Notes under the pieces: generated by a model
What the model was told of the DNA's origin: nothing
Seen by the model: the letters and a program-made list of their open reading frames with translations, nothing else
The model's database searches: none
Assembly (NCBI RefSeq): GCF_030656345.1
Contig: NZ_JAUSNR010000002.1
Span: 1-64,000, forward strand
Direction of reading: 5' to 3'
DNA from: Pseudotabrizicola sp.
GTDB taxonomy: Bacteria; Pseudomonadota; Alphaproteobacteria; Rhodobacterales; Rhodobacteraceae
DNA length: 64,000 bases
Shown here: one piece after another, positions 33,170-42,476 of the stretch
Layout: every line of letters starts with the position of its first letter
Position numbering within the stretch: the stretch's first letter is position 1
Translations under genes and position numbers: made by a program

Positions 33170-34086
33170 ATCGTCATTCTGTCGACTGGGCGGGTCCAAT
33201 GCCCGCGATCACCACGCCGTTCCGCAAGGATCTGTCGATCGACGAAGAGTCTTTCACAGCCAATATCGACCGGCTGTTTGCTGCCGGGTCTACCGGCATG
33301 GTGGCCGCAGGCTGCACCGGCGAGTTCTGGGCGCTGAGCCTTGCCGAACGCGCGCGGCTGGCCAAGCTGACGGCCGATGCCTGCCGTGGCCGCGGCCCCG
33401 CCATCGTGGGCACCGGGGCGATCCGTCAGGATGAAGTGATCGACCAGATCCACGCCATCAAGGAAGCGGGCGGCGACGGCGTGCTGGTGCTGCCGCCCTA
33501 CTTCGCCCACCTGACCGAAGCCGAGGTCATCGCCCATTTTGAGGCGATCAACGCCGCCAGCGTTCTGCCCATCGTGCTCTACAACATCCCCGGCAATGCC
33601 GGAAATGCCATCACACCTGCCATCGCCAGCCGTCTGGCCGATCTGGACAATGTGGTCGCGATCAAGGAGTCGTCGGGCGACTGGAAGAACTTCCACGCCA
33701 CTCTGCTGCAGGTGCGCGACCGCATCCGGGTCTATTGCGGCCCGTCTTCGGTCTACGGTGTGGCCGCCACTTTGGCGGGTGCTGACGGGCTGATCGACTG
33801 TTTTCCCAACGTCTGGGACAAGGGCTGTCTGGACCTGTGGCACGCCACCAAAGCGGGCCGGATGGATGAGGCATGGGCGCTGCAACGCACCGGCATCGAG
33901 ATGACCGATCTGTTCACCTCTGACGGCCGCTCGCTGTACCCCGCCACGAAGGCTGCTATGAATTTCCTGGGTCTTCCGGGTGGCGGAGAGCCGCGTCCGC
34001 CGCTGCGGGCGCTGTCTGGTGCGCCGCTTCAGGGTCTGAAGGCCGGAATGGATGCGCTATTGGCGCCGAACGCAAAGGTGGCATGA
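33166..34086 (+). CDS. dihydrodipicolinate synthase (DapA/NAL) family lyase, TTG start
   Basis: A 306-residue aldolase-fold protein with PAITTPFRKDLSIDEESF, CTGEFWALSLAERARL, LVLPPYFAHLTEAEV, Tyr in IVLYNIPGNAGN and the Schiff-base Lys in VAIKESSGDWKN (about residue 167). The canonical GTTGE is GCTGE here. It appears to start at TTG (33166), 4 nt inside the ATPase gene, with AAAGGAG 9 nt upstream; no ATG fits. It is distinct in sequence from the paralogue at 19440 and more like sugar-acid or hydroxy-oxoglutarate lyases, though the substrate is unproven. It is coupled by an ATGA overlap to the next SDR. Confidence 0.85.
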   Translation: MNRHSVDWAGPMPAITTPFRKDLSIDEESFTANIDRLFAAGSTGMVAAGCTGEFWALSLAERARLAKLTADACRGRGPAIVGTGAIRQDEVIDQIHAIKEAGGDGVLVLPPYFAHLTEAEVIAHFEAINAASVLPIVLYNIPGNAGNAITPAIASRLADLDNVVAIKESSGDWKNFHATLLQVRDRIRVYCGPSSVYGVAATLAGADGLIDCFPNVWDKGCLDLWHATKAGRMDEAWALQRTGIEMTDLFTSDGRSLYPATKAAMNFLGLPGGGEPRPPLRALSGAPLQGLKAGMDALLAPNAKVA

Positions 34087-34868
34087 TGGAACTGGGATTG
34101 AATGGGCGGCGGGCAATCGTCACAGCCGCCTCACGGGGTTTGGGGTTTGCGGCAGCGCGGTCGCTTGCACGTGAAGGCGTGTCGGTCGTGATGAACGCCC
34201 GCACCGCCGGGCCGCTGGAAGAAGCCGCGAGCGCGATCCGCGCGGAATTCGGCGTCGAGGCGGTTCCTGTCGCCACGGATTTCAACACTGCCGAAGGCAG
34301 GGCCGAGATTCTGGCGGCGGCGGGTGAGGTGGATATTCTGGTCAACAACCCCGGCGTGCGGCAGGTGCCGACGCCCTATGACCAGATCACGTCGGAAGAC
34401 TGGCGGCACTGGCTCGAAGTGCATTTCCTGTCGTCGATAGAGATGATTCAGGCTGTCGCCCCCGGGATGACCGCGCGCCGCTTTGGCCGTATCGTCAACA
34501 TGAGCGTCAGTTTCATCAAGTTCCCGCAGGTCGGCTTTGCCCATTCCCACGCCGCTCGTCTGGCGCTGTCAGGTGCGGTGGCGGCGATGTCGCGCGAACT
34601 GTTGCCGCATAATGTGACCGTCAACACGGTCTGCCCCGGGTTGTTCGACACCGATGCGTTGCACACCAACCTGCACGGCCACGCCAAACGCGGCAACACC
34701 ACCTATGAGGCGATCCTGAAGAACAGGCTGGAAACCTGCCCGGCGGGCCGTCTGGGTGATCCGTCGGAATGTGGCGACCTGATCACCTTCCTGTGCTCGG
34801 CGCAGGCCGGGTTCATCTCAGGGCAGAACATCGTCAACGATGGCGGCGTCTATCAGGGGCTGTTCTGA
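34083..34868 (+). CDS. atypical SDR lacking the YxxxK motif
   Basis: A 261-residue SDR-fold protein with an intact cofactor region (VTAASRGLGFAAARSLAREG, ILVNNPGVRQ) and the C-terminal FISGQNIVNDGG. Where classical SDRs have YxxxK it reads FAHSHAARLALSG, so the catalytic Tyr is replaced and the Lys position is Arg. The same change is known in a subgroup of SDRs annotated as 3-oxoacyl-ACP-reductase-like proteins whose reaction is unsettled, so this is lineage-specific rather than a damaged gene. It overlaps the DapA-like gene by 4 nt and the next SDR by 1 nt. Confidence 0.8.
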   Translation: MMELGLNGRRAIVTAASRGLGFAAARSLAREGVSVVMNARTAGPLEEAASAIRAEFGVEAVPVATDFNTAEGRAEILAAAGEVDILVNNPGVRQVPTPYDQITSEDWRHWLEVHFLSSIEMIQAVAPGMTARRFGRIVNMSVSFIKFPQVGFAHSHAARLALSGAVAAMSRELLPHNVTVNTVCPGLFDTDALHTNLHGHAKRGNTTYEAILKNRLETCPAGRLGDPSECGDLITFLCSAQAGFISGQNIVNDGGVYQGLF

Positions 34869-35566
34869 TGGCACGCGTGGCGCTTTTGTCCGGTGGCGGG
34901 CGCGGCCTTGGGGCCGCGATTGCCAACCGTTTGCTGGCCGAAGGCTGGTCGCTGTCGCTCGGCCTGCGCGATGTTTCGCAAGCGAAACAATTCGGGCTGC
35001 CGGATCGGGTGCAGGCGGTTCCCTTTGACGCCAACGACCCCGCAGCAGCCACCGCTTGGGTGGAGGCCGCAGCGGAGCATTTCGGCCAGATCGACGCGCT
35101 GGTGAACAACGCCGGCATCATGAAGATGGTCGATTTCGACAAAGGCACCGAGGATGACCTCGACGCGATGTGGCAGGTCAACGTCAAGGCCCCGTTCCGC
35201 CTGATCCGCGCCGCCCTGCCGCATCTGCGAAAGACCGGGCAGGGCAGGGTGGTCAACATCGCCTCCACCGACGCCAAGCGCTACCGTCAGGGCACCAGCG
35301 TGGGCTATTCGATGACCAAACATGCACTGCTGTCGATGACGCAAGCCGTGCGCGCCACTGCCTGGGACGATGGCGTGCGCGCCACCGCGATCTGCCCCGG
35401 TGCGATTGATACCGACCTGCTGGCCAATGTCACAGGTGCCACCCCCAAAGCCGACCGGCTGACCCCCGAAACCGTGGCTGGCATGGTGGCATTCGTCCTG
35501 TCGCTGCCCAATCAGGCGAGCGTGCCCGAACTGATCGCCAACACCCGGCTGGAGAGCCTGATATGA
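34868..35566 (+). CDS. SDR family oxidoreductase
   Basis: A 232-residue classical [32 protein letters not shown], Ser in [11 protein letters not shown], Tyr/Lys in [12 protein letters not shown]. The C-terminus lacks the usual GG-containing SDR tail and ends [11 protein letters not shown], as in short cytosolic SDRs. It follows the atypical SDR with a 1-nt overlap and is joined to the aminotransferase gene by ATGA. The active-site set is complete, so this is the working dehydrogenase of the pair. The substrate is unknown. Confidence 0.85.
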   Translation: MARVALLSGGGRGLGAAIANRLLAEGWSLSLGLRDVSQAKQFGLPDRVQAVPFDANDPAAATAWVEAAAEHFGQIDALVNNAGIMKMVDFDKGTEDDLDAMWQVNVKAPFRLIRAALPHLRKTGQGRVVNIASTDAKRYRQGTSVGYSMTKHALLSMTQAVRATAWDDGVRATAICPGAIDTDLLANVTGATPKADRLTPETVAGMVAFVLSLPNQASVPELIANTRLESLI

Positions 35567-36942
35567 CCCTTGATCCACGCCTGAACGATGATCTTGCCGC
35601 ATGGGATGCCGCGCATTTCCTGCACCCCACGACGCATATCGCCAACCATGCCAAGGGCATGGTGTCAGGCCGCATCGTCACCGGGGGCGAGGGATGCACG
35701 ATCATCGACCGTGATGGCAACCGCTTTCTCGATGGCTTTGCCGCGCTCTATTGCGTGAACGCTGGCTACGGTCGCCCGGAAATCGCCGATGCGATGGCGA
35801 AACAAGCGCACGATCTGGCCTTCTTCCACAGCTTCGGTGGCCATGGGAATGAGCCCGCCATCCGCCTGGCCAAGATGGTGATGGACCGTGCCCCCGCGAA
35901 CATGAGCCGGGTGTTCTTCGGCCTGTCCGGCTCGGATGCCAATGAGACCAACGTCAAGCTGGCTTGGCACTACCACATCCTTAAGGGTGAGCCGCAGCGG
36001 CGCAAGATCATATCGCGCTGGCGGGGCTATCACGGGTCGGGGATCGTGTCCGGCTCCATGACCGGCCTGCCCGGCTATCACGCCCGCATGGGCCTGCCGC
36101 TGCCCGGTTTCCTGCACACCCACACCGCTCATCACCTGCGGCGCCCGCTCGATGACATGGATCAAGACGCTTACCTGAACTGGCTGATCGCCGAGCTGGA
36201 GCAGATGATCGTCACCGAAGGCCCGGAGACCATCGCCGCCTTTGCGGGTGAACCGGCGATGGGCACCGGCGGCATCATCCCGCCGCCCCCCGGCTATTGG
36301 GCGCGGGTGCAAGAGGTGCTGGACCGCCACGGCATCCTCTTGATCGCGGACGAGGTGGTGACGGGCTTTGGCCGGACGGGATCTATGTTCGGTTCGGACC
36401 ATTTCGGCCTGCGCCCTGATTTCATCACCGTGGCCAAGGGTCTGACCTCGGCCTATGCGCCCTTGTCGGGCTCGATCATCTCTACCCGCGTGATGGATGT
36501 GCTGCTGACCGGGTCGGAAGAGCACGGGATGCTGGCGCATGGCTTCACCTATTCCGCCCACCCGGTCTGTGCGGCGGCAGGGGTCGCAACATTGGCGTTG
36601 GTCGACAGTCTGGGGCTGGTGGCCAATGCGGGGCGGGTGGGGGCCCATTTCCGTGACGCGTTGAAAGATGCGCTGGGCACCCACCCGAATGTGGCCGAAA
36701 TCCGGGGCGAAGGGCTGATGCTGGCGGTCGAATTCATGGCTGATCCGGGCAAGCGCGAATGGTTCGCCCCGATGACCGTGGTGCCAAAGATCACGGCTGC
36801 CATGCTGACGCGCGGCGTGATCGCGCGGCCTTTGCCTGAAGGCAACATCGTCGGCTTCGCGCCGCCCCTGTGCCTGTCCGTGCCAGAGGCGGACCGTCTG
36901 GTCGCCGCTCTCAGGGACGCGGTGACCGAGGTTCTGGGCTGA
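35563..36942 (+). CDS. class III PLP-dependent aminotransferase
   Basis: A 459-residue omega-amino acid:pyruvate-type transaminase. Visible are [31 protein letters not shown], the cofactor-phosphate motif [52 protein letters not shown] with the PLP-nitrogen Asp, and the Schiff-base Lys in [14 protein letters not shown] (about residue 292). It should move an amino group from an omega-amino acid or diamine-derived compound to pyruvate or 2-oxoglutarate, giving a semialdehyde for the GabD-like enzyme encoded 28 nt downstream. This pairing suggests a 4- or 5-aminocarboxylate intermediate. Confidence 0.88.
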   Translation: MTLDPRLNDDLAAWDAAHFLHPTTHIANHAKGMVSGRIVTGGEGCTIIDRDGNRFLDGFAALYCVNAGYGRPEIADAMAKQAHDLAFFHSFGGHGNEPAIRLAKMVMDRAPANMSRVFFGLSGSDANETNVKLAWHYHILKGEPQRRKIISRWRGYHGSGIVSGSMTGLPGYHARMGLPLPGFLHTHTAHHLRRPLDDMDQDAYLNWLIAELEQMIVTEGPETIAAFAGEPAMGTGGIIPPPPGYWARVQEVLDRHGILLIADEVVTGFGRTGSMFGSDHFGLRPDFITVAKGLTSAYAPLSGSIISTRVMDVLLTGSEEHGMLAHGFTYSAHPVCAAAGVATLALVDSLGLVANAGRVGAHFRDALKDALGTHPNVAEIRGEGLMLAVEFMADPGKREWFAPMTVVPKITAAMLTRGVIARPLPEGNIVGFAPPLCLSVPEADRLVAALRDAVTEVLG

Positions 36943-36970
36943 GACAGGCCGCAATGACAAGGATGACAAC

Positions 36971-38419
36971 ATGACTGACTTTTCGCATCTGGTGCGCGAG
37001 GCGAACCTGATCGGCGGCGCGTGGGTCGGGGCCGACTCCGGCACGATGATCGACGTGACCAACCCCGCAACTGGTGCCGTCATCGCCCGCGTGCCCAACG
37101 CCGGTGCTGACGAGACGCGCCGCGCCATTGATGCCGCCCACGCTGCCTTTCCCGCCTATGCCGCCCTGCCGCTGAACGAGCGTGTCGCCATGCTGCGCCG
37201 TCTGCATCAGGCGATCCTGGATCATCAGGAGCCTTTGGCCCGGATGATGACCGCCGAACAGGGCAAACCTTTGTCCGAGGCGCGGGCCGAAGTCGGATCA
37301 AGTGCGGCTTACGTCCTGTGGTTTGCCGAAGAGGCGCGGCGAATCTATGGCGAGATCATTCCGTCGCCCGTCGCCGGGCGGCGGCTGATGACGACCAAGC
37401 ATCCGGTGGGCGTGGTGGCTGCAATCACGCCTTGGAATTTCCCGTCGTCGATGCTGGCGCGCAAGATCGGGCCAGCACTGGCGGCGGGCTGCACGGTGGT
37501 GGTGAAACCGGCCAGTGCCACGCCGCTGTCCGGCCTTGTCTGGGGGCATTTGGCAGAACAGGCAGGATTTCCGGCAGGTGTGGTCAATGTACTAACCGGC
37601 AGCGCCCGCGCCATCGGCGGCGAGATCATGACCAACACAAAGGTGCGCAAGATCACCTTCACCGGCTCGACCGAGATCGGCAAGGATCTGATCCGCGCCG
37701 CCGCTGGCACGGTCAAACGGGTGTCGATGGAACTGGGCGGCAATGCGCCTTTCATCGTGTTTGACGATGCTGATCTGGACCGTGCGGTCAGTGGCGCCAT
37801 CACCGCAAAGTTCCGTAACGCGGGCCAGACCTGCATCTGCACCAACCGGCTTTATGTGCAATCGGGCATCTACGACCGCTTCACCGCCGCATTTGCCGAA
37901 CGGGTCACCGCGTTGAAGGTTGCGCCGGGCGATGAGGATGGGGCGGAGCAGGGCCCGATGATCGACGAAGCGGCGGTCGAAAAGATGGAAAACCTTCTTG
38001 CCGACGCGCTGGAAAAAGGCGGCCAACTGGTTACCGGCGGCGGGCGTCATGCGCGCGGCGGGCTGTTCTTCCAGCCCACAGTGATCAGCGATGCCACCCC
38101 TGCCATGCGCTTCAGCTCCGAAGAGATCTTCGGCCCCGTCGCTGCGATCTATAAATTCGAGACTGAGGATCAGGCGATCAGCCTCGCCAATGACACCGAA
38201 TACGGCCTCGCCGCCTATGCCTATACCCAGGACATGCGTCGCGTGTTCCGCCTGCAGGATCAGCTTGGCTATGGCCTTTTGGGCATCAACGAGGTGTTGA
38301 TCGTCACCCCCGAAGCCCCTTTCGGCGGGATCAAGGAATCCGGCATGGGCCGCGAAGGCGGTCGCCAGGGGATCGAGGATTTTCTGGACCTGAAATACAC
38401 CTGTATCGGCGGGCTGTAG
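36971..38419 (+). CDS. succinate-semialdehyde dehydrogenase-like aldehyde dehydrogenase (GabD family)
   Basis: A 482-residue NAD(P)-dependent aldehyde dehydrogenase of the GabD branch: TAEQGKPLSEARAEV, ITPWNFPSSMLARKIGPALAAG, FTGSTEIGKDL, the general-base Glu in MELGGNAPFIVF (about 254), the nucleophile in GQTCICTNR (about Cys288), and EIFGPVAAIYKF. The TCICTNR segment and length match succinate/glutarate-semialdehyde dehydrogenases. AAGGATG precedes the ATG. It probably oxidises the semialdehyde made by the aminotransferase to a dicarboxylate that enters central metabolism. Confidence 0.88.
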   Translation: MTDFSHLVREANLIGGAWVGADSGTMIDVTNPATGAVIARVPNAGADETRRAIDAAHAAFPAYAALPLNERVAMLRRLHQAILDHQEPLARMMTAEQGKPLSEARAEVGSSAAYVLWFAEEARRIYGEIIPSPVAGRRLMTTKHPVGVVAAITPWNFPSSMLARKIGPALAAGCTVVVKPASATPLSGLVWGHLAEQAGFPAGVVNVLTGSARAIGGEIMTNTKVRKITFTGSTEIGKDLIRAAAGTVKRVSMELGGNAPFIVFDDADLDRAVSGAITAKFRNAGQTCICTNRLYVQSGIYDRFTAAFAERVTALKVAPGDEDGAEQGPMIDEAAVEKMENLLADALEKGGQLVTGGGRHARGGLFFQPTVISDATPAMRFSSEEIFGPVAAIYKFETEDQAISLANDTEYGLAAYAYTQDMRRVFRLQDQLGYGLLGINEVLIVTPEAPFGGIKESGMGREGGRQGIEDFLDLKYTCIGGL

Positions 38420-38481
38420 CTCGCCTGTACTGGCTTGCCCACGCAAAATGACACGATCCATCAGCATAAGGAGTTACTGAA

Positions 38482-39465
38482 ATGTTTACCCTTTCCAGAT
38501 CTGATTTTGTGCGGGGCGCGGTTGCGTCCCTTGGCTTTGCGGTCTTGGGCGCAGCTCCGGCACTGGCACAGACCAGCCTGCGTTTTGCACATTTCTCGGT
38601 CGAGGATGACCCGAACCACCGCGCGGCCACCGAGCTGGCCGACATGGTTGCCGCCGCCACCGGGGGTTCGGTGACAATCGCTATTTCGCCCAATTCACAG
38701 CTGGGCGGCGAGGTAGATGTGGTCGAAGGCATCCTCTTGGGCACCATCGATATGGCCCCGCCCTCTGCCGCGGTTCTGGCCAACTGGGTGCCGGAAATGA
38801 ACGTGCTGAACATGCCGTTCGTGTTTCGCGACTGGGACCATTACCAAAGCGTGCTGAACGGCCCGATCTATGACGAACTGAGTGCCGCCGCCGCGCCCAA
38901 GGGGCTGCGCCTGCTGGGCTTCATGACATCCGGCCCGCGCCATATCATGACAACGTCTGCGGTGAACGGAATGGAAGATCTGGCCGGACGCAAGATCCGG
39001 ACTGTGCAGAACCCGGTACATGTGGCCACGTTCAACGCCTTCGGTGCCAATGCGACGGCGATCGCCTACCCCGAGGTTTACAGCTCGCTGCAAACCGGCG
39101 TGGTCGATGGTGCGGATGCCGCCAACACCAATTACTTTACGGCCAAGTTTTACGAAGTTGCTCCCTACTGGGCACAGGTCAGCTGGCTGTTCTACACCAA
39201 CCCGATCGTAATTTCGGAAGCGAAATTCCAGTCCTTTGACGAGGCCACGCAAACGGCCCTGCTCGAAGCAGGCCGCAAGGTGGGGCAGGAGCAGCAGGCT
39301 GACTGGCGGGCGAGCGATGATGAGCTGCTGGCCGAGCTGACCGCAAATGGTGTCACGGTCACCACCCCCGATCCCGCCCCGTTCCGCGCGGCGGCGGAGG
39401 CGATCTACACCGAATTCCTGACCACCGATGAAGAAAAGCGCCTTGTCGCGCTGATCACGCAGTAA
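38482..39465 (+). CDS. TRAP transporter substrate-binding protein, DctP family
   Basis: A 327-residue periplasmic protein with a signal peptide ending PALAQ, then LRFAHFSVEDDPNHRAATELADMV, QLGGEVDVVEGILLGTIDM, the DctP-family RKIRTVQNPVHVATFNAFGA with the carboxylate-binding Arg, PEVYSSLQTGVVDGADA and a late KVGQEQQADWR. TRAP systems import carboxylates and related anions using the sodium gradient. It follows the GabD-like gene by 62 nt with AAGGAG before its ATG; I see no operator box there, so it probably belongs to the same long unit. Confidence 0.88.
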   Translation: MFTLSRSDFVRGAVASLGFAVLGAAPALAQTSLRFAHFSVEDDPNHRAATELADMVAAATGGSVTIAISPNSQLGGEVDVVEGILLGTIDMAPPSAAVLANWVPEMNVLNMPFVFRDWDHYQSVLNGPIYDELSAAAAPKGLRLLGFMTSGPRHIMTTSAVNGMEDLAGRKIRTVQNPVHVATFNAFGANATAIAYPEVYSSLQTGVVDGADAANTNYFTAKFYEVAPYWAQVSWLFYTNPIVISEAKFQSFDEATQTALLEAGRKVGQEQQADWRASDDELLAELTANGVTVTTPDPAPFRAAAEAIYTEFLTTDEEKRLVALITQ

Positions 39466-39968
39466 TGCCGGTCAAGCGCCTGATCATCCTGTTGCGAACC
39501 CTGACCACCGGCTTTGCCGTCACCTGTTTTTGCTTTATGGTGCTGGCGGTTACGGTGCAGGTGATCGGGCGCTATCTGTTGCCCATCAAACTGGGCAATG
39601 CCGTGGAAAGTGCGGCCTTCGCGCAGGTCTGGCTGGCCTGTATCGGGGCCGGTCTGGCGCTGCGCCATGGCGCGGTGTTTGCGGTTGATGCGCTGCCCGC
39701 CACGCTGCCACTTTGGGCAGCGCGCATCGTGTCGGTGCTGATCGCGGCGGGGTCTTTGGTGTTTCTGGCAGTGCTGGTCTATGGCGGCATCCTTCTGGTC
39801 CGGCAGGGGGCCTCGCAAACATCTCCCACGCTTTTGATGCCGATGTGGATCGTGTTCTTGGCGGTACCGGTTGGCATGTCCTTCATGGCGCTGGAGGTGA
39901 TCCTGCGTGTGGTTGACCGATGGGCAGACCCGTTCGCCCCTGTATTCGAGACGGAGATGGCAGAATGA
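39465..39968 (+). CDS. TRAP transporter small permease, DctQ family
   Basis: A 167-residue membrane protein with four predicted helices. The DctQ pattern is present: VQVIGRYLLP after helix 1, AFAQVWLACIGAGLALRHGAVFAVDAL, and a final helix at PMWIVFLAVPVGMSFMALEVILRV. It is joined to the binding-protein gene by TAATG and to the large permease by ATGA. Confidence 0.88.
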   Translation: MPVKRLIILLRTLTTGFAVTCFCFMVLAVTVQVIGRYLLPIKLGNAVESAAFAQVWLACIGAGLALRHGAVFAVDALPATLPLWAARIVSVLIAAGSLVFLAVLVYGGILLVRQGASQTSPTLLMPMWIVFLAVPVGMSFMALEVILRVVDRWADPFAPVFETEMAE

Positions 39969-41248
39969 TGCCGCTGGGCGGGCTTGCGTTGGTGCTGCTT
40001 GCGGGCGGCGTGCCGATCTTTTTCGTGCTGGGTCTGACCGCGCTGATCTCGGTGCTGTATGCCGATCTGCCGCTGGTACTGCTGGCGCACCGGTTCTATT
40101 CCGGGCTGAACAACTTTACCCTGATGGCAATTCCGTTCTTCATCCTTGCGGGGATGTTGATGGATGCGGGCGGGTTGTCGCGGCGGATTGTCGATTTCGC
40201 CATGGCGTTGATCGGCTGGGTCACCGGCAGCTTGCTGATGGTGGCGATTGTCGCAGCCACGGCGCTCGCCGCCATGTCCGGATCTGGTAGTGCGGATACC
40301 GCAGCGGTCTCGGCGGTATTGCAACCCGAGTTGCGCAGACGGCGCTACAATGTCGATTTTGCGGCTGCCCTGATCGCGGCCTCGGGCACTCTGGCGCAGA
40401 TCATTCCACCAAGTTTGATGCTGGTGCTGATCGGAGTCGTTAACAACCTGTCGATCGGTGCATTGTTTCTGGCGGGCATCCTGCCCGGCCTTCTGGTCCT
40501 GCCGGGGTTTTTCTACATCGCGCATCGCCATGCGTCGCGTGGCGGGTCGCAATACCGTTCGTCAGAACCGTTCAATGGCCGCCGGTTGTGGCACAGCTTT
40601 GTTGTGGCGCTGCCTGCCTTTGGCATGGCGGTGGTCATCATGGGCGGTATCATTGGCGGCATCTTCACCCCCACCGAAGCTGCAGGGGCTGCCGTGGTCT
40701 ACGCCCTGATTGTCGGGGCCTTCGTGTACCGAGAGCTGACATGGGCGCGGTTCCTGCACGCCATGGTGCAGGCCAGTGCCTTTACGTCCGGTATACTGAT
40801 CCTGGTAGCGGCGGCGACCACCTTCAACTGGCTGATTGCTGTGGCCGGTTTTCCCGAGATGATCAAGATCTGGTTCAGCGACAATATCAACAATTTCTGG
40901 ATGTTCCTGCTGATCGTCAACGTGCTGCTGATGGCGCTTGGCATGGTCATGGAAAGTCTTGCGATCATCCTGCTGCTGAGCCCCATCCTGCTGCCGATTG
41001 CTGCCTCCTATGGCATCGACCCGGTGCATTTCAGCGTGGTGATGGTGTTCAACTGCGCCATCGGGATGATCACTCCGCCGCTCGGCGGCGCGGTGTTCGT
41101 GGCGGCCACCATTGCCAGGCGTCCGTTTCTGGCCGTGGTGCGCCATATCTGGCAGCCTTGGCTGGTGATGACGTCTGTTTTGCTGCTGATCACTTTTGCG
41201 CCATTCTTCACGCTGATCCTGCCACAGCTGGCGGGCTACCTGAGATAG
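39965..41248 (+). CDS. TRAP transporter large permease, DctM family
   Basis: A 427-residue, roughly 11- to 12-helix transporter core: FILAGMLMDAGGLSRRIVDFA, ALAAMSGSGSADTAAVSAVL, IIPPSLMLVLIGVV, and GMITPPLGGAVFVAATIA near the end, the paired substrate/sodium-site regions of DctM. It ends the long rightward run; a bidirectional terminator follows 23 nt later. Confidence 0.9.
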   Translation: MMPLGGLALVLLAGGVPIFFVLGLTALISVLYADLPLVLLAHRFYSGLNNFTLMAIPFFILAGMLMDAGGLSRRIVDFAMALIGWVTGSLLMVAIVAATALAAMSGSGSADTAAVSAVLQPELRRRRYNVDFAAALIAASGTLAQIIPPSLMLVLIGVVNNLSIGALFLAGILPGLLVLPGFFYIAHRHASRGGSQYRSSEPFNGRRLWHSFVVALPAFGMAVVIMGGIIGGIFTPTEAAGAAVVYALIVGAFVYRELTWARFLHAMVQASAFTSGILILVAAATTFNWLIAVAGFPEMIKIWFSDNINNFWMFLLIVNVLLMALGMVMESLAIILLLSPILLPIAASYGIDPVHFSVVMVFNCAIGMITPPLGGAVFVAATIARRPFLAVVRHIWQPWLVMTSVLLLITFAPFFTLILPQLAGYLR

Positions 41249-41271
41249 ACCCGGCCCACGCCCCGGCATGA

Positions 41272-41297
41272 AAAAGGGGGCCGCCTGGCCCCCTTTT
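41272..41297. terminator. bidirectional rho-independent terminator
   Basis: AAAAGGGGGCC (41272-41282) and GGCCCCCTTTT (41287-41297) form an 11-bp perfect stem with a 4-nt loop and A/T ends on both sides. It lies between the convergent TRAP (rightward) and M24 peptidase (leftward) genes and can stop transcription from both. Confidence 0.9.
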
Positions 41298-41300
41298 GGT

Positions 41301-42449
41301 TTACTCCACGACAATCAGATCCTGCCAGCCGGTGGTCAGTGCCTCGCCGCCACCGGGGCGGGCGACGACGCAATCCTCGACCCGGGCGGAAAAGGTGCCG
41401 TCCTGGAAGATTGAGGGCTCGATGGTGAAGATCATGCCTTCCTCGACCGGGGTGGCGTCGCCCTTGGTCAGGAACGGCGGCTCGTGCACGTCCCATCCAA
41501 TGGCATGACCGAGCCGGTGGCGGAACTTGTCGCCGTAGCCGGCATCGGCGATCACATCACGCGCGATCTTGTCTACTTGTTCGCAGGTCGTCGCCCCAGC
41601 CTTCAGCGCCTCGATCCCGGCGCGCTGGCTGTCCATGATCAGGCGGTGCACCTTGACCTGCTCGTCGCTCGGCGCGCCAAAGCTGACCGTGCGGCCAAAG
41701 TCATAGCACATCCCGTCATGCACCGCGCCAAAGTCGAACAGCACCGACACCGGGGCAGTCAGCACCCGGGGCCAGGTTTCCAGCCGTCGGCCAAAGCGCA
41801 TCGGATGGTCCGGCCCGGTATTGTACAGTGACGTGGTGAACGATGGGCCAAGCGAGCCGTGGCGCTTCATCTGGTAGTCAACCTCGGCCACCACATCCAG
41901 TTCGGTCATTCCGATCTTCAGCCGGGCCAGCACATCGGTGAAGGCGGCTTCGGTGATGCGGCCCGCCTCGCGCATGGTGGCAATCTCGCCTTCGTCCTTG
42001 ATCACGCGTAGGGCGCGCAGGATATGGGTGGCGGAGGTGAAGCGGGCGGCGGGCACCAGCCTTTGCAGTTCCATCAGGCTTTCGGCTTCGGCATTGTCCG
42101 ATGTGGCAATGGTCGCGCCATCCTTGATGCCCAGCTCTTTCAGGATGCCCTGCACCATCACCACCGGGTCATCCCAATCACCCAGCACCCGCACGTCCAG
42201 CCCATCAGACCCGCCCTTGGCACCGAACTCCGCCGTCATGCGCGGCAGGGTCAGGATCGGGTCACGGTCAGGCGCGATCCATGCGCCTTCCAGCCACATG
42301 CCGGGGTGCAGGTTCCGGCCATAGTTCGGGATGTCACGGTGGATGCCGGTCAGGTAGTCCAGATCAGTGCCTAGCGGAATGAACACAAGGTCAGCCTTGC
42401 CGGGCAGAAGCCCTCGGAAACGGGTCATGCGGTCTTGGTAGGTAGCCAT
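41301..42449 (-). CDS. M24 family Xaa-Pro peptidase
   Basis: A 382-residue prolidase/creatinase-like protein. The five metal ligands are visible: Asp in VLFDFGAVHDG, Asp in CYDFGRTVSF, His in RHRLGHAIGWDVHEPP, Glu in FTIEPSIFQDG and Glu in ARVEDCVVARPGG. The N-terminal creatinase domain contains FIPLGTDLDYLTGI. It differs considerably from the M24 protein at 5826. It is the last gene of the leftward Dpp-type importer unit, 27 nt after the DppF-type gene. The pattern of peptide importer plus M24 hydrolase thus occurs twice in the window. Confidence 0.85.
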   Translation of the reverse strand: MATYQDRMTRFRGLLPGKADLVFIPLGTDLDYLTGIHRDIPNYGRNLHPGMWLEGAWIAPDRDPILTLPRMTAEFGAKGGSDGLDVRVLGDWDDPVVMVQGILKELGIKDGATIATSDNAEAESLMELQRLVPAARFTSATHILRALRVIKDEGEIATMREAGRITEAAFTDVLARLKIGMTELDVVAEVDYQMKRHGSLGPSFTTSLYNTGPDHPMRFGRRLETWPRVLTAPVSVLFDFGAVHDGMCYDFGRTVSFGAPSDEQVKVHRLIMDSQRAGIEALKAGATTCEQVDKIARDVIADAGYGDKFRHRLGHAIGWDVHEPPFLTKGDATPVEEGMIFTIEPSIFQDGTFSARVEDCVVARPGGGEALTTGWQDLIVVE

Positions 42450-42476
42450 CAGGTCTCTCCCTTTGGTGGTTCTGAT

